In this document: piece after piece, positions 40,818 through 45,087 of the stretch
Numbering within the stretch: position 1 is the stretch's first letter
Layout: each line of letters begins with the position of its first letter
Program-made: the position numbers and the translations under genes
Notes under the pieces: generated by a model
What the model was told of the DNA's origin: nothing
The model's input: only the letters and a program-made list of their open reading frames with translations
The model's database searches: none
Source of the DNA: DATJPR01 sp035506295
Lineage (GTDB): Bacteria; Bacteroidota; Ignavibacteria; UBA10030; UBA6906
Assembly (NCBI GenBank): GCA_035506295.1
Contig: DATJPR010000197.1
Coordinates: 1-45,087, forward strand
DNA: 45,087 nucleotides
Direction: 5' to 3'

Positions 40818-41390
40818 TCACGCCGCAGAACGGATGTATCCTTCATGGCGCGCATAATTGTTCAGACGGCCGGTGAGTTGTTTTCTCGCGCGATGAATCC
40901 TGGACCGGACCGTGCCCAGCGGCGCGTTGGTGAACTCAGCTATCTCATCGTACGAGTACCCTTCGACCGCGCTCAAGAGCAACGCCGTTTGATAATCTGC
41001 CTGAAGGTCTTCGAGCGCCGCCGTCACTTCGTCGCCGAGGACGGCGCGATCCGGGGCCTGTTCTTCGAGCGCTGCTGTAACCACGCGGACGTGCCGGAGC
41101 TCGTCGGGATTCCATTCCGGCCGCGCAGCATCATCATCGAAATCGACCGCCACCGGCTGTAGCTTCTTGCGCCGGCAATCGTTGATGAAGCAATGCTTGC
41201 AGATCTGGTACAACCAGGCGCGGCAGTTTGTTCCCTGCTGGTAGGAATCGAATCGCCGGAACGCCTTGAGCATCGTGTCCTGAACAAGATCCGCCGCCCG
41301 TTGATGGTCCTTGCACAACGACATCGCGTATTCGCGCAGAGCCGGGAGATGCGGCAGCGCTTCCTTATTGAAGACCTGTGTGAGGTCCAT
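40818..41390 (-). CDS. ECF sigma factor with a cysteine cluster in region 2
   Basis: 190 residues. Region 2 is LVQDTMLKAFRRFDSYQQGTNCRAWLYQICKHCFINDCRRKK; region 4 is ALLLSAVEGYSYDEIAEFTNAPLGTVRSRIHRARKQL. ATG 41390 has GAGGAG just upstream. Cysteines lie at 26, 56, 64, 67 and 72; C64-x-x-C67 and C72 replace hydrophobic and aromatic residues usual in related sigmas. No anti-sigma gene is adjacent: upstream is copA, downstream the haem-barrel gene. Direct sensing of a metal or redox state is therefore possible, by analogy with CorE-type sigma factors, but unproven. Confidence 0.88.
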   Translation of the reverse strand: MDLTQVFNKEALPHLPALREYAMSLCKDHQRAADLVQDTMLKAFRRFDSYQQGTNCRAWLYQICKHCFINDCRRKKLQPVAVDFDDDAARPEWNPDELRHVRVVTAALEEQAPDRAVLGDEVTAALEDLQADYQTALLLSAVEGYSYDEIAEFTNAPLGTVRSRIHRARKQLTGRLNNYARHEGYIRSAA

Positions 41391-41471
41391 GGCACTCCTC
41401 TCGCGTTGATTGATTGGACGGAGCACCTATGTCAAGGGACGTGCCAGGAGGATCGGGAACGGGGAACGCCG

Positions 41472-41486
41472 AATACGATGCGTATT
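41472..41486. promoter_or_regulatory. Inverted repeat between copA and the sigma gene
   Basis: Perfect AATACG-ATG-CGTATT with 6-bp arms, about 80 nt upstream of the sigma gene start. Could be an operator. Nearer the gene there is a minus-strand TTGACA without a clear -10. Confidence 0.35.
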
Positions 41487-41563
41487 GAGGGGCCTACGAT
41501 GGCCGGTGTGGCCGGCGTGCTACAGTGCTCACCGCACGGGGTGGGACTGGTGGGGCATGAAGG

Positions 41564-43831
41564 CTACAGGGATCGCGTGGTGCGGAGGCGGAGCGAATTG
41601 CTCACGACGCTGACGGAACTGAACGCCATTGCAAGCGCTCCGATCATCGGGTTCAGAAAACCCAATGCGGCGAGCGGAATGCCGACCATATTGTAGATGA
41701 ATGCCCAGAAGAGGTTCTGGCGAATTATGCGGAGTGTGCGACGCGAGAGCATGAGCGCATCGAGGACGCCCTCCAGGTCATCGCGCATCAGCGTGATGTC
41801 CGATGCCTCGGCGGCAATCGCCGTCCCCTTGCCCATGGCGATGCCGACATCGGCCTGCGCGAGCGCAGGCGCATCGTTGATGCCATCGCCGACCATGGCA
41901 ACCACGGCACCTTCTGTTTGAAGCGCTCTGACCTTGGCGGCTTTTTCCCCGGGCGCGACTTCGGCAAATACCGATGCGATGCCGGCCGTGCGGCCAATCG
42001 CGGCGGCCGTCTTCTGATTGTCGCCGCTGATCATCGCAACGGTGACGCCCTCGCGCGTGAGGCGGGCAACCGCTTTCGCCGCGCCGTCTTTAAGGCGGTC
42101 TGCAATCCCGAAAGCGCCGGCAAGCCGGCCGTCGATGGCAACGAGGAGCACAGTGTCCCCTGCATCGAGCAGGCTTTCCCACAGTCGTGACTTTACGTCT
42201 CCTGCAACTCCATTCGCCCCGACGAATGCAGGACTCCCGGCCAGAATCGCCATCCCATCGACCACTCCCTGGATACCTCCGCCCGGAGCTGCGTGAACTT
42301 CGGAAGGGTTCGAGAGCGGAACGTTGGCGAGTCGCGCTTCGGCAACGATGGCCTTTGCAAGAGGATGTTCGGAAGCCTGTTCCAGAGATGCCGTGACCTG
42401 CATGAGTTGTGTCCGGTCCGTGGAGCCGAACGGCAGGATTTCGGTTACTCTCGGGTTTCCTTCTGTAAGCGTCCCGGTCTTGTCGAACAACACCGTGGTA
42501 ACGTCGCGCGCGCGTTCGAGACTCTCAATATTCCGGATGAGGATTCCCCGTCGTGCGGCGGCACCTGTCCCCACCATGATCGCCGTCGGTGTGGCCAGGC
42601 CCAGGGCGCACGGACATGCGATGATCAACACCGCGATGAAGTTCATCATCGACACGGTAAAGCCGGCATGACCGAAGATCTGCCAGCCAATGAACGTGAG
42701 GATCGCGATCGACACCACGACAGGCACAAAAACCGCAGCGACCTTGTCGGCGAGCGCCTGGACAGGAGCCTTTGTTGCCTGCGCGTCTTCGACCAGACGA
42801 ATGATGTGCGCAAGCACGGTATCCGCGCCGACCGCGCTCGCTCGCATCGTGATGCTGCCGGTCGTGTTCACCGTCCCGCCGATGACGGCATCCCCAGGCT
42901 TCTTCTCGACAGGCATGCTTTCCCCGGTGATGAGCGCTTCGTTGACAGCGGTGCTGCCGGTGAGAACGTTTCCATCAACCGGAATGGCTTCGCCGGGACG
43001 GATCAGGAGGGCATCGCCGGGGATGATCTGCTCCACCGGGATGTCAACGGGAATGTCATTCCGGAGGACACGTGCCGCACGGGGCTGGAGTGACGCAAGC
43101 TGCCGGATGGCGGAAGACGCCCGGCGCTTTGCGTTCGCTTCGAGAAACTTCCCGAAGAGAATGAGCGTCAAGATCGTGGCTGCAGTGTCGAAATAGACAT
43201 CCCCTGCGTGGGACATTCCGAGCCAATGCGGGAAGAGTGTTGCGACCGCGCTATAAAGATAGGCTGCTCCGGTCCCGACGGCGACGAGCGTGTTCATATC
43301 GGCCGTTGCGTGTTTCAACGCGACAAGAAAACCCTTGAAGAACCGCCGACCGGGACCAAACAGAATCGGGGTGGTCAACAGGAGTTCGAGCGTTGCCGTA
43401 TCGCTGTGCGAAAGCGGAATGTTCGCCGCATACCAGTCCGTCATGGACAGCATGCCGAGAATCATCACCGGGATCGTCAGGGCGATACTGACAAGAAGAT
43501 CGCGAAGAGGTTTGTCACGTGTTGGATCGCCGGTGGCCGGATCCTCCGCGCGGCCCGAGGTGCCGTCAGCCGGCACACGCAAGGTGTAGCCCGCGTCAGC
43601 GACGGCGTCCTTCAACGAGTCCAGCGACACCCGCGCAGAGTCGAATCGCACGGTTGCCTTTTCCGTGGCCAGATTCACCGAGGCATTCTCGACCCCGTCC
43701 ATGCGCTTGAGGGTCTTCTCCACCCGTGCCACACAGCTTGCGCAGGTCATGCCCTCTACAGGGAGCGTGAGAACCGTGACGGTTCCGTTGCGAGCTGCTT
43801 CTTCTTTCCTATTTCCCTCTTTTACGTTCAT
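41564..43831 (-). CDS. copA: Copper-translocating P-type ATPase (CopA-like)
   Basis: 755 residues from ATG 43831. One N-terminal metal-binding domain with GMTCASC (27-33), then the membrane helices. The actuator TGES, the ion-path CPC (406-408), the phosphorylation site DKTGT (D450), SEHPL and GDGINDAPA (about 646) are all intact. CPC with a GMTCxxC domain points to Cu(I) or Ag(I) export. The upstream frame to 44053 reads through the alkD-like gene and is not used. Its start overlaps that gene's stop by 23 nt. With CopZ upstream it makes a copper-handling unit. Confidence 0.94.
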   Translation of the reverse strand: MNVKEGNRKEEAARNGTVTVLTLPVEGMTCASCVARVEKTLKRMDGVENASVNLATEKATVRFDSARVSLDSLKDAVADAGYTLRVPADGTSGRAEDPATGDPTRDKPLRDLLVSIALTIPVMILGMLSMTDWYAANIPLSHSDTATLELLLTTPILFGPGRRFFKGFLVALKHATADMNTLVAVGTGAAYLYSAVATLFPHWLGMSHAGDVYFDTAATILTLILFGKFLEANAKRRASSAIRQLASLQPRAARVLRNDIPVDIPVEQIIPGDALLIRPGEAIPVDGNVLTGSTAVNEALITGESMPVEKKPGDAVIGGTVNTTGSITMRASAVGADTVLAHIIRLVEDAQATKAPVQALADKVAAVFVPVVVSIAILTFIGWQIFGHAGFTVSMMNFIAVLIIACPCALGLATPTAIMVGTGAAARRGILIRNIESLERARDVTTVLFDKTGTLTEGNPRVTEILPFGSTDRTQLMQVTASLEQASEHPLAKAIVAEARLANVPLSNPSEVHAAPGGGIQGVVDGMAILAGSPAFVGANGVAGDVKSRLWESLLDAGDTVLLVAIDGRLAGAFGIADRLKDGAAKAVARLTREGVTVAMISGDNQKTAAAIGRTAGIASVFAEVAPGEKAAKVRALQTEGAVVAMVGDGINDAPALAQADVGIAMGKGTAIAAEASDITLMRDDLEGVLDALMLSRRTLRIIRQNLFWAFIYNMVGIPLAALGFLNPMIGALAMAFSSVSVVSNSLRLRTTRSL

Positions 43832-44591
43832 GCCCTTCGATGATCTTCTTTGCCGTTGTCCCCCGCAATTCTCTTGCAGCGTCGCTCCCGATCCAGCGGG
43901 AAGAGCGGTCGGGACGACTGCGCAACCGATCGGCGACCGCCAGGGCCTGTTGCTGGAGGAGGCTGTTCCGCTTGCCAATTTGCCGGAGAGCCCAGTTGAC
44001 AGCTTTGCGCACCATCGGCCGGTCGTCCGAAGATTCGGCTTCGATTCTTTCAAAGAACGACTGGAAGGCGCTGTCGTCGGCTTCCTTGCTGGACACCGCC
44101 AGGCGCGCCATGAGAACGAAGCCCGCCCGTTTCATGAATTCCTTTTTCTTCCGGCTCCACGCCAGCGCTTTCGGCCACGCGAGCGGGGAATCCTCGAAGA
44201 GGTTCGCACAGCACTGATCGCACACGTCCCACGAATCGAACTCCCCTGCCCATTGGTCCATTTGCCGCGCCGTGAGTCTGCGCGGGTCGCCCACCAGGCT
44301 GGCGACAATCTTCGCCTCGTGAATATCGGTGCACCAGAGACTCGCGGCAAGGTCGTGGTCGCGACCGTGCTCGCGTGCGATCCGCCGAAGCAGGGGAATC
44401 GGGATTCCGAGAGTGTTACGGGGATTGATCCCGAAGCGCGCCATTCCTTCGACGTTTGCAGCGTTCGCATGACGCCGCAGGAACGCGACAATTGCCGACG
44501 CGCGATCGTCGGGATGGTCAGCCGGCGACAACCTCGTAGCCGGCTTCCTTGACCGCGGCCGCAATGTGCTCGTTGCGTGTCGTTGCTTCAT
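43809..44591 (-). CDS. AlkD-like DNA alkylation repair protein
   Basis: 260 residues as drawn; HEAT-like helical repeats with IPIPLLRRIAREHG, EAKIVASLVGDPRRLT, EFDSWDVCDQCCANLFE, MVRKAVNWALRQIGKRN and a C-terminal WIGSDAARELRG. AlkD glycosylases excise N3- and N7-alkylated purines. The upstream part of the frame overlaps the 3' end of the copZ-like gene by 74 nt. The first clear AlkD-like helix begins near residue 25, so a later start such as TTG 44531 is quite possible. Why a repair gene lies between copZ and copA is not clear. Confidence 0.82.
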   Translation of the reverse strand: MKQRHATSTLRPRSRKPATRLSPADHPDDRASAIVAFLRRHANAANVEGMARFGINPRNTLGIPIPLLRRIAREHGRDHDLAASLWCTDIHEAKIVASLVGDPRRLTARQMDQWAGEFDSWDVCDQCCANLFEDSPLAWPKALAWSRKKKEFMKRAGFVLMARLAVSSKEADDSAFQSFFERIEAESSDDRPMVRKAVNWALRQIGKRNSLLQQQALAVADRLRSRPDRSSRWIGSDAARELRGTTAKKIIEGHERKRGK

Positions 44592-44724
44592 CGAAGTCGA
44601 GGGAGGCTGAACCGATCTTTACATCGTTGACCTTGACACCCGGGAGCTTCTCCAGTTCCTTCCGCACTGCCATGACGCAATGATGGCACGACATCCCGCC
44701 GATGCGCAAATCCAGATGAGTCAT
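44518..44724 (-). CDS. copZ: CopZ-like heavy-metal-binding chaperone
   Basis: 68 residues, one HMA domain. The metal site GGMSCHHCVMAV contains CxxC; KELEKLPGVKVNDVKIGSASLDFDEA and AVKEAGYEVV complete the ferredoxin-like fold. It hands Cu(I) to CopA. ATG 44724 has GGAGGG 9 nt upstream; a TTG at 44730 adds two residues. First gene of the metal unit. The HxxC form (CHHC) differs from the common CxxC with A/S in between. Confidence 0.87.
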   Translation of the reverse strand: MTHLDLRIGGMSCHHCVMAVRKELEKLPGVKVNDVKIGSASLDFDEATTRNEHIAAAVKEAGYEVVAG

Positions 44725-45005
44725 ACGCAAGATCCCTCCTATGATATAGGATGCGGAAAAGCGGAGACAGGGTCAAGGGCGTGGGAACGGCGAGAGAGGG
44801 GGAGAGGGGGAGAGCGGGAGAGGGGGAGAATGGGAGAATGGGAGAATGGAAGATTCCGGGACTTGGGGACAGTGAGGGTGTGAGACTTTGGGCGATCTGC
44901 CTCGACTGTCCACTTGCTCCTGTCGACTGTCTACCGCCAGGAACAAATCGGCCGTGAGCGCTTCTCAGACACCCACGGCCGTTAGTCGGACAGGGACTGT
45001 GCCGC
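44725..45005. repeat. Upstream region of copZ with low-complexity island B
   Basis: 281 bp. Next to copZ lies the perfect inverted repeat TCCTAT-GAT-ATAGGA (44737-44751). Further out is a purine tract of GGGAGA/GGGAGAATG-like repeats (about 44790-44853), the motif GACTTTG-G-GCG-A-TC-T-GC (44884-44900) and a GACTGTC/CTGTC-type pyrimidine stretch. The layout matches island A near 23.9 kb. No gene recognised. Confidence 0.45.
44737..44751 (-). promoter_or_regulatory. Possible operator of the copper unit
   Basis: TCCTAT-GAT-ATAGGA, 6-bp perfect arms, centred about 20 nt before the copZ start and covering a TATATC-type -10 candidate. Could bind a copper-responsive repressor, but no regulator gene is visible here. 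Confidence 0.4.
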
Positions 45006-45086
45006 TCACGTATGAGCGATTGCGAGATCTTGATCTGCGAAGTTCTCTGCGACGGAATAGCCTCGCGATTCCGCGTAGCTTTTGAG
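45006..45086 (-). CDS. C-terminal fragment at the right edge (unknown; recombinase-like look)
   Basis: Twenty-six codons are open to the edge before a TGA at 45006-45008. The visible part reads YAESRGYSVAENFADQD, reminiscent of the YAE-RG-V--D segment of serine recombinases but without the following G-x-SG. Too short to classify; it may be the end of a real gene, a decayed recombinase or chance. Confidence 0.25.
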   Translation of the reverse strand, partial: LKSYAESRGYSVAENFADQDLAIAHT

Positions 45087-45087
45087 T

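Noticed and set aside
43832..44053. N-terminal extension of CopA
   Set aside because: It reads through the AlkD-like gene in another frame and adds nothing like a metal-binding domain.
44888..45085. Plus-strand 65-codon frame at the right edge
   Set aside because: Serine/arginine-rich, no ribosome-binding site and no family; it begins inside the low-complexity island.

Overview
The window is a GC-rich, gene-dense stretch of a Gram-negative-type bacterial chromosome. It carries about 38 protein genes and one tRNA, with no rRNA, no CRISPR array and no intact mobile element. Outer-membrane beta-barrels, lipoproteins, a LolCDE-like ABC system, paired DUF1800/DUF1501 proteins, HpnCDE squalene synthesis and the order tilS-hpt-ftsH-dolichol kinase suggest a free-living member of the Bacteroidota/Chlorobiota/Ignavibacteriota (FCB) lineage. 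The lineage is inferred from gene families and order only. Promoters look sigma70-like: several genes have a TTG-type -35 box, exactly 17 bp, then TATATT, unlike the classical Bacteroidetes consensus.

Layout. 1-2796 (minus): an exported DUF1800/DUF1501 pair. 2937-7855 (plus): a small lipoprotein, truA, ettA and a secreted GH13 amylase-family enzyme. 8263-13358 (minus): a five-gene transport operon with a LolA-like carrier, two FtsX/MacB-type permeases, a LolD-like ATPase and an outer-membrane barrel. 13539-16208 (plus): an NTF2/SnoaL-like protein, an NmrA-type reductase and a ROK regulator lacking the zinc motif. 16438-20912 (plus): a tightly packed trio of a membrane-anchored GMC alcohol oxidase, a small membrane protein and a membrane-bound metallophosphoesterase. 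21042-22641: a second phosphoesterase and a small barrel. 22613-23793 (minus): a deoxyribosyltransferase-like protein coupled to a stand-alone TrpF-like protein.

24109-29006 (minus): tRNA-Met(CAT), tilS, hpt, ftsH and a dolichol-kinase-family protein, nearly all overlapping. 29203-32221 (plus): hpnC-hpnD-hpnE, which convert farnesyl diphosphate to squalene, expressed divergently from the tRNA cluster by a promoter with identical boxes and preceded by a small repeat array. 32344-36613 (plus): a stand-alone receiver protein, an HGSNAT/DUF1624-type membrane protein, gpmA and a second secreted GH13 enzyme. 36589-38954 (minus): a TSUP transporter and a DEAD-box helicase. 39107-44724 (minus): a metal/redox island of a CopZ-like chaperone, an AlkD-like repair protein, a CopA-type ATPase, a cysteine-rich ECF sigma factor, a CXXCH-bearing outer-membrane barrel and a lipoprotein cytochrome.

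The best candidates for new biology are the LolCDE-like cassette with its own barrel, the GMC/membrane protein/phosphoesterase trio, and the copper island, where a sigma factor with a CxxC motif and no visible anti-sigma gene lies between a copper pump and a haem-barrel protein.
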